Shown here: piece by piece, positions 12,614 to 23,682 of the stretch
Numbering within the stretch: position 1 is the stretch's first letter
Layout: every line of letters begins with the position of its first letter
Assembly (NCBI GenBank): GCA_008729055.1
Contig: SDUX01000003.1
Location: 682,001-746,000, forward strand
Origin: Pyropia haitanensis
Taxonomy: Eukaryota; Rhodophyta; Bangiophyceae; Bangiales; Bangiaceae
Direction of reading: 5' to 3'
Length of the DNA: 64,000 nucleotides
Translations under genes and position numbers: made by a program
Notes under the pieces: model-generated
Seen by the model: only the letters and a program-made list of their open reading frames with translations
Databases searched by the model: none
Told to the model about the DNA's origin: nothing

Positions 12614-13300
12614 GGCCGGCAGCCGCGGCACGGCGGCACGGCGGCCGGCGGCGGCGGCGGCGGCGGTGTTTGCCGCCGCCGACGCGGCGGTGGCGGCGGC
12701 GCCCGCCGTCGTCCGCGGCGGCCCGCCGCCGGGCTACACGTGCGCCGCGCACCGGTGTGGCGGCTGCGCCCGCGGCGCGTCGGCGGTCGGGTCGCTGCTG
12801 TACCGCTGCGCCGCGTGCCCGCGCGCGTGGTGTGACGGCTGCGTGGGGGCGGTCGGGTTTCCACGGCCGCCGGCGGCGGCGGCGGCGGCGGCGTCGCCGG
12901 GGCCGGGGGGGGGGGGAGGGAGGGGGGGGGGGGGAGCGGAGCCGCCGCCACCCCGAAAGGTCATGCCGCTGGATGGGATGGACGCCCGGTCGGTGGGGGT
13001 GGGGTGGGTCGTGCCGGATGCGTACGAGCTGGTCCTGTGTGGCGCGTGTGGGGAGGCGGGGGCGGCGCTGCTCGCCCGCCGGGGGGGGGGGAGGGGAGGG
13101 GGTGGTCGCCCCGCCGCCGCGGCGGCCCCCACCACCGCCGCCACCACCACCGCCGCCGCCGCCGCCGCCGCCACCGCCGCCCCCGTCGGCCGTGCCGACG
13201 CCGCGCGGGCGGCGGTGGTGATGGGCAATGGCGTTGCCAACGGCGGCAGCCGTGGCGCCGACGGCGCTGCCGCGGCGGCCGCGCCAGCGGCGGGCGGCCA

Positions 13301-13344
<44 letters not shown>

Positions 13345-13379
13345 GCCCCTTCACGCCCTGGTGGGCAGAGTCGGACTAG
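7489..13379 (+). CDS. PHD/ePHD SNF2-family chromatin-remodelling ATPase
   Basis: A nuclear DNA-dependent ATPase. From the ATG at 7489 the order is: an Ala/Gly-rich, basic N-terminus (MAPPAKRQRRAPP); a PHD finger from residue 385 (VCHCCGKGG, then CTGCRVAVHLECYGLDG), interrupted by an SR-like RSPS repeat; an extended PHD from about 481 (CAVCPTVGG ... WVHVACAAW ... FHVLCGRRRGW); then the SNF2 domain with RSYQLDGVRWL, motif I GDEMGLGKT (about 785), motif II DEAQ (890-893) and TGTPLQNN. The helicase C lobe has FSQWTQTLDVLED, STRAGGVGLNL and DRVHRIGQTRP. Catalytic motifs resemble the ISWI/CHD/LSH group. After a Gly linker the frame changes at the C-runs 11972-11978/11980-11993. The new frame encodes GVAVVQPTHVAG, CAVCERPA, LPCRLCPNVAHRRC and a Cys/His cluster (YTCAAHRCGGCA ... 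RCAACPRAWCDGC) like the C5HCH finger of NSD proteins, ending at the TAG 13377-13379. There is no obvious intron. Confidence 0.9.
8051..8092. repeat. 21-bp tandem duplication inside the remodeller
   Basis: Two perfect copies of a 21-base unit (GCCGGCGGTCCCCGTCGGCC plus G) encode two RRSPSAG heptapeptides in the N-terminal linker. The frame is preserved. Confidence 0.85.
11269..11334. repeat. (GGC)n tract coding polyglycine
   Basis: A near-pure GGC run in the linker after the helicase lobe. A second one is at about 11891-11940. Both are in frame and encode Gly runs, as commonly seen throughout this window. Confidence 0.8.
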
Positions 13380-13752
13380 GCGCGGCCGCCCGCGGCGGCG
13401 GCCGTCGCCCGTGACCCAGACGCGGGGGCGTGCCGTCGCGGGCGCGGCCGGCACGTCGTCGGCAAGAACAAAAAAAAAAAAGACAACAAAAAACAGCAGG
13501 GGCACACACCGCCTGCCGCTTTTTTTTTTTTTTGGATGGCCGTGCACCGCGGCGCTGCCGACGAGGCCGCCGCGGGCTCCGCCACCAGCGGGTGCGCCTC
13601 GGCCCTCCCCGGTGCGCCGTGGCGGTCGCCCGCCCGCCGGCGGTGGCGGCTGCCGCCTCGGTGCGGTCGCCGCCCCACAGGCGGTGGGCCACCGCGGACG
13701 CCCGCCGGCAGCCGTGCCGCGTCGACGCGCCCAACCGCACGCCTCGTCGGCC

Positions 13753-13787
<35 letters not shown>

Positions 13788-14541
13788 CGACGATGGGCGG
13801 GCCGCCCTGTCGCCGCGGACGTGGGGCGGCGGCGACCGCCGCGCGGGCGGCGCCGGTGACCACGCGGCACACCGCGGGGCGACGAGGCCATCGCCGCCGC
13901 GGCCGCACAGAGGCCGCGGACGCCGCGGCAGTCAACGTTGGCCGCCGGTGGCAGCGGCGGGGGCGATGCAGCGTCCGTAGGAGCGCGCGGCAACGCGCGG
14001 GCGGGGACACGGGTGGGGGGATGGCGGCGGCGGTCAGGGGACGGGTCGCCCGCCGCCATCACCGGGTCGGCTGCGGGTGTGCCCAGCGACGGGGAGGCGG
14101 CGCCACAGCGGCCGCGACTGGCGGCGACCCGTGAAACGGGGACGACTGCCGCGGCGGCGCTCGCGCCAGGGGGGGCGGCGACCCGGCTGTGGTCGCCGGC
14201 GGCGGGGCGGGCAGGCCAACGCGGTCGGCACCGACGGCGCTTGGCGCGAAAGGCGGCACGCGCACCAACAACGACACGTTGGAAAAGACATCTTTCAACG
14301 GAAAGAGTGGTACTTTTGCGTCCCATTCGCAGCCATTCAGGTCCCCAAGGCATGGATGGACCCGCCGCCGGCGTCCGCGAGTCGCCTTGGACCCGTCCAC
14401 GCGTGGTGGCCGTCCCACCGCGCCACCTTGGTCAGTGGCGGTGGCGTGCCCCCCCCCCCGTCCCCCTCCCCCTCCCCCCCCCCCCCACTACCCAGTACTC
14501 CCCTTGACCTCCTCTCCCCCCTCCCCGCTTTGCCGTGGACC
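13380..14541. other. Intergenic between remodeller and NOM1
   Basis: Contains an A-run (about 13470-13482) and a T-run (about 13521-13532) flanking ACAACAAAAAACAGCAGG, then GC-rich sequence with no supportable gene. The last 100 bases before 14542 are C/T-rich with long C runs, like the leaders upstream of other genes here. Confidence 0.5.
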
Positions 14542-14891
14542 ATGACGACCAACCGGCAGGCGCGGGACCCCGACGCGACGCTCCCCGCCCTCCTCCGCAC
14601 GGAGCTGGCCGTCTCGGCCCGCCCCGCCCCGCCGCGCCGCTCCCGCGCCGCCGCCCGCAAGGCGGTGCGCAAGGCACGCCGCGCGCGTGGGCCGGGCGCC
14701 GCCGCCGCCGTCGCCGCCGCCGCCGCCGCCGCGGCGGCCGCCGCCGCGGCCAGGGGGGGGGACGCCCCGCCGCGGCCGCCGCCCGGGGGGGGCGCCGCGT
14801 GCCGCCGCGGGCGCGCCGCGGGGGGGGGTCCCCGGCCGGTGGGGGGGGGGGGGGTACCCGCGCTGCTCCTGGTCTCCCGGCGGCCGCCGCC

Positions 14892-14923
<32 letters not shown>

Positions 14924-15110
14924 ACCCGCCGACGCGGCGGCGCGACGGGCGGCCAAGCGGCGGGAGCGGCGACGGCGCAAGGCGGCCGCCGCGGCCGCCG
15001 CGGTGGTGGCGGCTACCAACGTGGGCGGCCCGCGGATAGAGGCGGTGGCGCTGCCAGACTCGGTCGCCGCGCTCGTCGCCGCGGCCGCGGCGGACGGTGA
15101 CGGCGACGGC

Positions 15111-15157
<47 letters not shown>

Positions 15158-15904
15158 GGGGGCGGCGCCCGCCGAGGACCCCGACGCGGCGCTCATCCGG
15201 TCACTGGAGAAGAAGCTGGCGCGTGGCCGCAAGCGGGGTGGCCGCAAGGTCAAGCGCCCGGCCGCCGCGGACGGCGGACAAGGCGGGGGGGGGGGCGCCG
15301 CGCTCGACTACGCGACCGAGTTTGCCGAGGACCCGGACCTGCTGGCGCTGTTGAAGGCGTGTGAGCCGCCCGCCAAGCGGCGGCGCGTCACGCCGGGTGG
15401 GGCGGTAGTGGAGGAGTACGAGGAGTCGGGGGAGGAGGAGGGGGCGGCGGTCGCGGACGGGGGTGGCGGCAGCGGCGGTGAGGACGGTGACGGCGACAGC
15501 GGCGGTGACGGCGGCGACAGCGGCAGCGACGACGGCAGCCAGGGGTTTGATGACGGCGGCAGCGACGGGGGGGGCAGCGACAGCGGCAGCGACAGCGACA
15601 GGGGCAGCGACAGGGGCAGCGACAGGGGCAGCTACAGCGGCAGTGACAGCGGCAACGGCAGCGGCAGCAACAGCGGCAGCGACCGTGTTGGCGGGGCTCG
15701 GCCAGCCGCCCCCCCACCCGCCGCGGTCGCCACGGCCGCCAAGTACGTCCCGCCCGGCCTGCGGGGCAGCACCACCGGCGGTGGCGCGGCGGCCGCGACC
15801 GCCCGCCTGTCGCGCCGCCTCCACGCCCTCCTCAACAGGCTCACAACGGGCAACGCGCCCGGCATTGCCGCGGACCTGGCGGGCCTCGTCGTGTCGGGTG
15901 GCGT

Positions 15905-15998
<94 letters not shown>

Positions 15999-17879
15999 TC
16001 GGCCGTGGCGGTCCCACGCTCCGAGACTGTCGGCGCGTTTGTGGGCGCCGTCCTCGACGCCGCCGCCGAAGGTGGCGGCGGCAGCCCGTACGTGGCGGCG
16101 CTCGCAGCCGTTGCCGTGCACGTTAGCCGGACGGTGGACGCGGCGGTGGGGGCGCGCCTCGCGGCGGGCGTTGCGGGCCGCCTCGAGGCAGCCCGCGGGG
16201 CGGCGGCGCCGGGTGGGCCAGGCGGCACGGCGGCGGCGGTGGCGCCCCCCGGGGGGGACCGGCGCGCGGCGCTGGCGTACGCGACGCTCCTCGGGTGGCT
16301 CTACCGCCGCGGCGCGGTCGCGGCGGGGCTGCTGCTCGGCGCCGCGACGGCGGTCGCGGCGCGGCTGGTCGGCGCCGACGTGGACGTGCTGCTGGCGCTG
16401 CTCCGCGTTGCGGGCCACGCGCTGCGCGCGGAAGACCCGGTCGCGATGCGGGACCTGCTCGTCGGCATCAAGGCGCGGACAGAGGGGGTGGCGGCGGCGG
16501 CGGCAGCAGCAGCAGCACCGGCACGCCCAGAGGCGGGCAGCAGGGACGGCAGCGACAGCGATGGCGACGGCGGGGGCACGCCCGACGACGCCGCCGCGGC
16601 CGACCAGCAGCGGCTCGCCATCATGCTCTCCCTCGTCTATGACGTGGCCAACAACCGGGGCGCCCGTGGGCGGGGTGGCGCCGCCACCGCCGCCGCGGAC
16701 GACGCGCGCGAGTGGCGGTGGGTGGGGGCGGGCGTCCCGGGCGGGACGCCGGCGCCGCTCGATGTGGGCTGGGCCGAGCTGCTCGACCCGGCCGTGACGC
16801 GGGGGCGCTGGTGGGACGCTGCCGCGATGGCACGGCGGCGGGTGGACGCGGTGTTGCGGCCGCCGGGGGGGGGGGGGGGGGGTGTCGGCGGGGGGGGGGC
16901 GGCCAAGACAAAGGACGCTGCCGGCGGCGGCGGCGGTGTCGAAACGAGTGTTGGTGGCAGCGGTGGTGGCGGCGGTGGTGGTGGCGGCGGCGGCACCGCG
17001 GCAGCGTCGCTGCTCACCGGCGTGGCGGCGGGCGCCCCCCCCCTGGCGGCGCTCGCCGCCGGGCAGCGGCTCAACACGGCCACCCGGCGGCGGCTCTTCA
17101 CCGCCCTCATGGCGTCGGCCGGGGTGGACGAGGCGGCGGCGCGGCTCGCCGCCCTCGGCGCCCTGTGCGCGACGACCGCCGGCGCGGGCCGCCAGGCGCG
17201 CTCCATCGACGCGGACGCGGCGCGGGTGCTCCTCCACTGCGCGGGCGCCGAGGCGGCGGAGAACCCGTTCTACGCCGCCCTCGCGGTGCGGCTCGCCGCG
17301 GCCAGCGCGCCCGCCGGCCGGGCGCTCACGTACGCGCTCTGGGACGAGTGGGCGCGGCTGGACCCGCCCGCCGCCGCCGCCGCCACCGCCGGCGTCGACG
17401 CGGGCACGGCGGCGGCGGCGGCGGCGGCGGTGGCGCCCATGGGGGTGCGGCGCGCGAGGAACCTGGCGGGCGTGGCGGCCGCGCTGCTCGCGTCGCGTGC
17501 CGTGTCGCTGCGGGTGCTGCTGCGGGGCGCGCGGGACTGGGTGCTGCCGACGCCGCGGGAGGCGTTTCATTTTCGGTGTCTGCTGGTGCGCCTGTTGGGT
17601 GGCGGCGGCGACGGTGGGGAGGAGGGGGGGGAGCGGGACACTGGCGGCAGCGGCGGCGGCGGCGGCGGCGGCGGCTGGGCGACCGCCGTGGCGGCGGCGG
17701 TGGCGGAGCTCGCCGCCGACCCCCGCCGCGGGGACCTCCCCGCGGGGCTGGCCGTCTTCCTGTCCACCCATGTGGTCGGCGCGCCAGACGGGGGGGTGCC
17801 GCCAGTGGTGCGCGCCCGCGCACGGGAGGCGGTGGCGGTGCTCGAGGCGGCGGCAGAGGAGCGGGACGAGGCGGAGTAG
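14542..17879 (+). CDS. NOM1: Nucleolar MIF4G/MA3 protein NOM1 (yeast Sgd1)
   Basis: NOM1/Sgd1 proteins act in the nucleolus in 18S rRNA/40S subunit maturation, with an eIF4G-like helical scaffold that binds an eIF4A-type helicase (family knowledge). The N-terminus from the ATG at 14542 (MTTNRQARDPDATLPALLRT) has basic RKAVRKARRARG sequence. The frame then changes somewhere in the G runs at 14753-14761, 14785-14792, 14820-14828 or 14841-14854. The remainder reads ALIRSLEKKLARGRKRGG, an acidic Gly/Ser/Asp stretch, then the family hallmark KYVPPGLRG followed by RLSRRLHALLNRLT, which starts the MIF4G domain (about 15740-16700). The MA3-like domain (about 17010-17600) contains RLNTATRRRLFTALMAS, ENPFYAALAVRLAAA, ALTYALWDEWARLDP and the matching RNLAGVAAALLASRAVSLRV. 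Many Gly/Ala insertions enlarge it. It ends at the TAG 17877-17879. Confidence 0.9.
15601..15636. repeat. 12-bp tandem repeat coding DRGS units
   Basis: Three copies of GGGGCAGCGACA within a longer region of related GGCAGCGAC units (about 15470-15690). It encodes the acidic Gly/Ser/Asp linker of NOM1. Confidence 0.8.
15914..15998. repeat. (GGC)n tract coding about 28 glycines in NOM1
   Basis: A pure GGC run of about 85 bases that interrupts the start of the MIF4G domain between LAGLVVSGGVSG and SAVAVPRSETVGAF. The frame is unaffected. Confidence 0.85.
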
Positions 17880-18529
17880 CGCCGCCCTTGGTCGACGGCC
17901 GCCGCTGCCGCGGCCGGGCGTCGCGGCGGGCGGTCGCCGCGGCCAGCCCGCGCATCGTCTGTGATCTCAGACCCCCCCCAACGCAGCAAACGGCCCCAAA
18001 CGTCTGCGATTCGCGTGTGGAATTGGAGTGACGCTCCCGCGGATGGGTGGTGGAAGTGGGAAAAAAGCGCCGACGCCTGCCACGCTTCCCCAGAGCCAGT
18101 CCTCGGTATCTGGGCTGCGCGCCGCGTCTGGGACACGCGCCGGCACGCCCGCAATTGCGGTCGCCGGCAGACCCCCCCGCTGGGCGGGCGCGTGGCGGCG
18201 GCGGTCGCCGCCGCGGCGGGGCTCGGGCGCTGGGTGCCGACGGCCCGTCGGCGCGGTCCGCATCTACGCGGCCGCCGTCTTGGCCAGGCCGATTCGCGGC
18301 GGCGCGTCGCGGCGCGCACGCGCTCTGCGGCGGCGGCGCGTCCCCCACCCCACCCCCCCCCCCCCCGTGCACACCCGCCCCCAACGTTGGACGGTGCCTC
18401 GCTACGGAGCGGACGCCTCGCTCGCCTCCGCCCCCCCCTCCCCCCCCCCTCCCACCACTCCGCCACTGCCGCCGCCGCCGCCACCGCCGTTGCCCTTGTC
18501 GGCAGCCGCCCCCGTCCCCCCGCCCCGCG
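17880..18529. other. Intergenic between NOM1 and AMPK beta
   Basis: The first 150 bases are lower in GC. From about 18350 there are C/T-rich runs (C runs at 18351-18365 and 18436-18450) leading to the AMPK beta start, consistent with a pyrimidine-rich leader. No gene seen. Confidence 0.5.
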
Positions 18530-18673
18530 ATGGGCGCCGCCGCCGGCCGTGAGGCGTCGGCGGTGTCCATTGACGATGCGTACGGCGCCGCGGGTGGTGG
18601 CCGCGGCGGCAAGCGCGCCGCGGAGGGGGACCCGCGGCGGGCTGGTGGTGGCGCGGGTGGGGGCGGCGGCGGC

Positions 18674-18704
<31 letters not shown>

Positions 18705-20560
18705 AGCCGGGAGGGGCGGGGGGGGGGGGGGGGGAGGTGGTTCCGGTGGGGGGGGAGGGGTGGGGGGGGACCCACAAGGTGGTGGTGGTGGTGGCGGTGG
18801 TGGTGGCGGCGGCGGCGGCAGCGGCGACGGCGGGGGCGGGCGACCAGCGTCGGCTGGTGCCGAGGGGGGGGGGGCGCCGGCGGCGGCGGCGGCTCGGCGG
18901 GGATGATGGGGGGGGTGGTGTGCGCGGCGGCGGCGCGGGAGGGGGGGCGCCCGAGCAACCGCTACTTTATTCCACGAGGTGCGTTGGCCGGTGGTGGACG
19001 GGGGATGGGGGGGGGGGGGGCGGCGGTGGGGCGGGAGGCTGCGGGCGTTTCGACTGGGGGGGCGGTGTGGGAGGTGGGCGGCGGAGGGGGATGGGGGCGG
19101 GCCGGCCGCGCGGTGGGGCCCTCGCCCGCTGGAGGTGGCGTGCGGTTTGTCGGCGGGCCGCGACGTCCGCGGGCGTGACGCGCGCGCCCACGCGGGTGAG
19201 GGGGGTGCCGTTGGCCTGGCGGCCTGGGTCCCGGTGGGCGCCTCGTGTGTGTGGACCCGTGTATGGGGCTGACGCTGACGCCCGTGTCTGTGATGACCTG
19301 GTTGGTTGGGTGGCCTGTTTTTTGTTTTTTTTTTCTGGGGGTGGGGGGGCGCCGCCGTGCCGTGCTCGGGGGGGGTGCTGGCGGGATGGGGCGGGGACGT
19401 GTCACGGCGCTCCTTTTTGCCGACGGCCCACCCGGGGTGGTTGGCGGTCGCGTTGGCGGCGCGCCCCACAGAGACGACGGCGGTGCCGACGCTCTTCACG
19501 TACACCGTGCCGACCGCGTCGCCGGTGCTGCTGTGTGGGTCGTGGGACGCGTGGACCAGCCGCACGCCCATGCACCGGCACCATGATGTGCATACGGCAC
19601 AGTTTTCGCTCCTGCCGGGGACGTACCATTACAAGTGCGTTTTTTTTGGGGGGGGGGGGGGAGGGGGGACGCCGGGGGAGGGCGGCTGCTCTGGGCGGCT
19701 GCTCTGGGCGGCGGCAGGCTGCTTTGGGGCGGCGGCGGGCGTGCGCGTGTGGTCTCTTTGGGTTGCTTTGTGGTGCGCTGGGGCGGCTTCTAGCTGCGCG
19801 TCTGGGGTTGTCGTGTACCCTGGTGTCACGACACGGCGCGGTCTGGGCGATGGCGGCGGCGGCGGCTGCGCGTTTGCATACGACGCCTGTTTTGCAGCAG
19901 AGTCGGGTGTGGCAATGGGGTGTCGCTACTGTTTTGCCTGTGGTTTTCGCGGCCGTCTGACGCACGTCTCTGTGGTGGCCTCCTCTTTGTACCTCTTTCC
20001 GTCCTCCTCCTATTCCCTGTGCTCTCGCCTCGACGCCCGCCCCCCTCTGCAGGTACATTGACGGCGGAAATTGGCGGCACGCGACGGACCAGGCGACGAC
20101 GCTGGACGGCTCGGGCAACCTCAACAACGTCATCACCGTCGAGTCGAGCGCCGTCGAGTTTGACCTGGACCACTCGTCCGACTCGGACACCCCCGCCGGC
20201 GCGTCGGCCGCCGCCGCCGCCACCGCCGCCGTCGCCGGCCGCCACGCGCCACGGCCCGACGGCGCGGGCGGCTCGCCGCTCGCGTCGTACGACTGCGCGC
20301 CGCCCGAGCCGGCCGTCGTCGAGCCGCCCGCGCTGCCGCCGCACCTGCGCACGCCGTCGCTGCGGACGGGCACGAGTACGGGGTGCTCGCGCGCGCCCGG
20401 CGCGACGCGCGTCGACGCGTGCGGGCACGTGCGGCTCAACCACCTGTTTATCGCCGTGCCGTATGATGGGGTGTGCTGTGTGGGCGTCGTGCGGAGGTAC
20501 CAGGCGACCAAGCGGGTGACGTCGCTGGTGTACCTGGCCGAGGCGGAGGTCAATGAATGA
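18530..20560 (+). CDS. AMPK/SNF1 kinase beta subunit, three exons
   Basis: The scaffold and glycogen-sensing subunit of the heterotrimeric energy-sensing kinase. Exons are 18530-18978, 19472-19634 and 20053-20560; introns begin GTGCGT and end CACAG or TGCAG. The N-terminus MGAAAGREAS could be N-myristoylated as in animal beta subunits (inference). A long Gly-rich stretch follows. Across the first splice the sequence reads SNRYFIPR/ETTAVPTLFTYTV into the glycogen-binding CBM48: PVLLCGSWDAWTSRTPM, FSLLPGTYHYK/YIDGGNWRH and NLNNVITV, keeping the conserved Trp and Asn positions. The C-terminal ASC domain has PPHLRTPS, GHVRLNHLFIAVPYDGV and RYQATKRVTSLVYLAEAEV, which normally bind the alpha and gamma subunits. 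The start frame joins the splice frame only if a G run (18864-18874 or 18718-18734) contains an indel; the two later splice junctions are frame-perfect. Confidence 0.93.
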
Positions 20561-21187
20561 GGGGGGGGCGGGGGGGGGGGGGGGCGGGTGGGTGTGGTGT
20601 AGGCCGCCCCCCCCCCCCCCACAAGCTCTTTCTCTTTTTTTGTGTGTCGCGGGCGTGTGGGTGCGTGTGTCTTTTTTTATATACATCCTGTCACTGGCCT
20701 GTTGTGTTTTCCGTGTGTTCCGTGGCCCCCTGTCGGACTGGGAGTCGCCACCGCGCGGCGGCCGCAGACAGAGGCGCCGCGCAGCACGTTTCTGCCAGCG
20801 TCATGAACGGCGAGCGTGACTGGGCCGTCTGCCCCATTGTCAGCTGCTGCTGCGGCTGATGGGTGGGGGGGGCAGACCACGCCCGCCGCGTACCGGGCGT
20901 GGCCGTCGACAGCACCAACCAACCGCCACAGGCGCCGCCAGGGGCGGCACGCACGCCGCGGCGACCGCCGTCGTGGCGGCGCCCGTGGCGGGCGACCCAC
21001 CACGGGGCGAGCCGCCGCGACCGCCCGCGGCATCGTCGCACTGGCCTGTGCTGTCTGTTTTTCTTCGTGTGTGTGCGCCGTGGCGCCCGCCGCCGGCTGG
21101 CGGTCCCTCCGCGCGGCGGCCGCAGCCAGCGACGGCGGCGCTTCCGCTCGGCGGCGGTGCCACCACCGGCGACGGGCGGGGGCGGCC
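20561..21187. other. Intergenic, convergent 3' ends
   Basis: To about 20720 it is T/G-rich with G, C and T runs and a TTTTTTTATATACATCC stretch, consistent with the AMPK beta 3' end. The rest is GC-rich and may hold the uncertain tail of the minus-strand Hog gene; a frame remains open to 20677. Confidence 0.5.
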
Positions 21188-22461
21188 TCACAGCTCGACG
21201 TGCCCCCCCCCCCCACGAGGCGCGCCGCGGTGTGCCCCCACCACCGCCCCACCCCCCCCCTCCGCCACACCCACCCCCCCCAGTCGACGGACCCCCCCCC
21301 CCCCCCCCACGCGGCCGCCACGCGCGCCACCCCCACCGCCGCGTGCGCGGCGGCCGGGTGCAGCGCGTCGGTGTAGGCGCTGACGCCAACGCCGTCCACG
21401 TACAGGAGGCCACTCGCGGGGTGGGGCGCCCACGCGCCCGCCGCGACCGCCCGACGCGTCGCCGTTACCGTTGCGGTGCCGGCGGCGGTGAGCACCGTCG
21501 CGCCGGGGCGGATGGAGCGGGCGGTGGCGAGGTGCGTGGCGCGCCGGCCGGTGGTCGAGGCGGGGGGGCCAACGACCACCACGTAGTGGCCGCCCGACAG
21601 GGTGAGCGTCAGCGTCGCATTGTCCGCCGGGCGCAGCGCGGTCAGCACCACGTAGGCGGTGGGGGTGGTGGCGTCCTTGTGCGTCCACGCGAGGATGGGT
21701 GACCACACAGAGGGGGGCGCCGCGGCGCCGTCCGCGACGCCCACGTCGGGCGCCAGCGCCGGCCCCGCCGGCGACAGCACCGCGTCCCCCACCGCCAGGC
21801 TATCCACCCGCGCCCGCTCCGTCACGCCGCCGCCCACCCCCCCCCGCCGCACCAGCACCGTCGCGGCCGACGGGAAGCACACGCTGCCATCTTCCCCCCC
21901 CCCGCCGGCTCGGCGGCGCCCTCCCCCGCCCCCGGCGTCGGCGCACCCGCCGACGACGGGTCGTCGGGGGCGCCGACGCCCACGTACCGCAGGCCGAGGA
22001 CCTCCCCCGACGCGTCGCTCGTCACGAGCAGCGTGCCGTCGGCGGCCCAGGCCACGTCGACGGGGCGGATGGGCCACTCGCCGGCGGCCGCCTTGGCCGC
22101 CGCGGCCTGCTCAAAGAGCACCCGGTACGTGCCGCGGACGGCCGGCGGCGCGCCGCCGTCACCGCCGCCGCCACCGCCGCCACCACCGCCGCCACCACCA
22201 CCACCACCGCCGCCACCGCCGGTGAGGGCCGGCAGGTCCACCTCGGCGACCAGCCGGCCCGACGGCACCACCCGGTTCCAACTGCCGTGCGCCGTCACGA
22301 GCACCCCCCCGCCCCCACGCCCATCCCGCGCCGCCGGTGGCGTGTAGCGCCCGTCTGCCGGCGCGTCGGCGGCGAATGCCAGGCCCAGCGGCGCCCAGTG
22401 GGCGGGCAGACACGCGGCGGGCGGCCGGTTGACGCGGCCGCCGACCACGCCGCCGCCACCG

Positions 22462-22492
<31 letters not shown>

Positions 22493-23682
22493 TCGCGCGG
22501 CGGCACCAGCGGGTGGACAGGGGCGTGCCCGCCGCGTCGACCTGCCGGTCATCGCGGAACGTTGGCCACACGTGCTGGGCGCCGACGCCGTCGGCCGACG
22601 CGGCGGGGAGGCGCCACTCGGACCAGCAGACGGGGTACCCAAAAAAGGCGGGCGGAGCGCGTGACCCGTTGGCTGCTGGTGCGGGTGGCGCCGGCGGCGG
22701 CGGCGGCGGCGGCAGCACGTTGACCTCCTCACACGGGTTGTCCTCGGTGACGTCGCCGCCCACGGCCGGGTCGACCAGGTTGTCCGCCCCGTTCTCCACC
22801 CCCACCACCACCCCGGAGCCGGGGTGTACGCCCAGGCCGGCCGTGTTGCGGAGGCCCGCCGCGACGGGCACCAGGTCCGCCCACGCGGCGCCGCCTGGCG
22901 GCACCGCCGCCGCCGCGTCCGCCGCCGCACCCAGCCACAGCGCCCGCACCGCCGACCGCTCCGTCTCGTCCACGCCGTCCACGTTGGCGTCCGAGCCGAC
23001 TTGGACATACAGCCAGGACCCCGCCCCCTCCCCCGACCCCTCCCCCCCCCCCCCCCCCCCCCCCACCGCCCCCACCGCCCCCACCGCCGCCGTCGCCGCC
23101 GCTCTCCCCCCCCCCCGTGGCGCCACCGGCGGCGGCGGCGACGACGACCAAGCTCCGCGTCGAGTGCCCGCCCGTCGGCATCCCCCGCACGACCACCGCC
23201 CGCGCCGTCGCGGGTGCCCGGACCGCCGCCGCGTACTCCCACCGCCACACCGTGTCGGCCGACGAGGCGTACAGGTGGCCGCGGCGGGCGTCGAGGGCGA
23301 CCCCGTGGTTGAGCCCCGCCGCCGTCGCGACCGTCACCCGCCGCACCCCACCGCCGCCGCCGCCGCCGCCGCCGCCACCCGCGTCCGCACCGCCACCCGC
23401 GTCGGCGGCCGCCCACGACGCGACGACGGCGCCGGCGGCGCGGTCCACCCACAGCACCCCGCCGGCGCCGTCGGCGATGAGGCCCCGTGGCACGCCCGCC
23501 GCCGCCGCCCACACGCCGGCGCAGTAGCCGGGCGGGAGCGCCGCGTCCGCCACGGCGGGCAGGTTGCCGCAGGTGGTGGGGCGGGCGGCGGCCGCGGCGG
23601 TGGCCACCGCCGCCGCCGCCGTCACGGCGGTCACCAGCAGTCGAGTCGCGCCGCGACGGCGGGCGTCGCGGCGGGGGGTCAT
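21188..23682 (-). CDS. Secreted sorbosone-dehydrogenase-like propeller fused to Hedgehog Hint (Hog) domain
   Basis: The ATG is at 23682. Residues 1-35 form a signal peptide (RLLVTAVTAAAAVATAAAAA). Next comes a six-bladed propeller of the PQQ glucose/sorbosone dehydrogenase (GSDH) type: GVPRGLIADGAGGVLWVDR, ATAAGLNHGVALDARRGHLY, GGHSTRSLVV, then after a frame change in the C run 23042-23064, WLYVQVGSDANVDGVDETER, GLRNTAGLGVHPGSGVVVG, ENGADNLVD, TAHGSWNRVVPSGRL and RPVDVAWAADGTLLVTSDAS. A second frame change at the C run 21894-21903 leads directly into the Hint fold: catalytic CFPSAATVLV (Cys codon 21877-21879), SLAVGDAVLSP, SPILAWTHKDAT, LTLTLSGGHYVVVV (His 21586-21588), GAWAPHPASGLLYVDGVGVS and AYTDALH. 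In Hog proteins the Cys starts N-S acyl shift and release of the N-terminal part, in animals as a sterol ester. The TxxH motif is SxxH here, and the late SCY Cys is Ala. The exact stop is uncertain because of the C run 21292-21308. Confidence 0.85.

Noticed and set aside
8815..12951. Minus-strand open frame of about 1380 codons
   Set aside because: It lies exactly antisense to the conserved SNF2 domain and its composition mirrors that gene's codons; a shadow.
15201..17771. Minus-strand open frame of about 850 codons
   Set aside because: Antisense shadow of NOM1, with no domain of its own.
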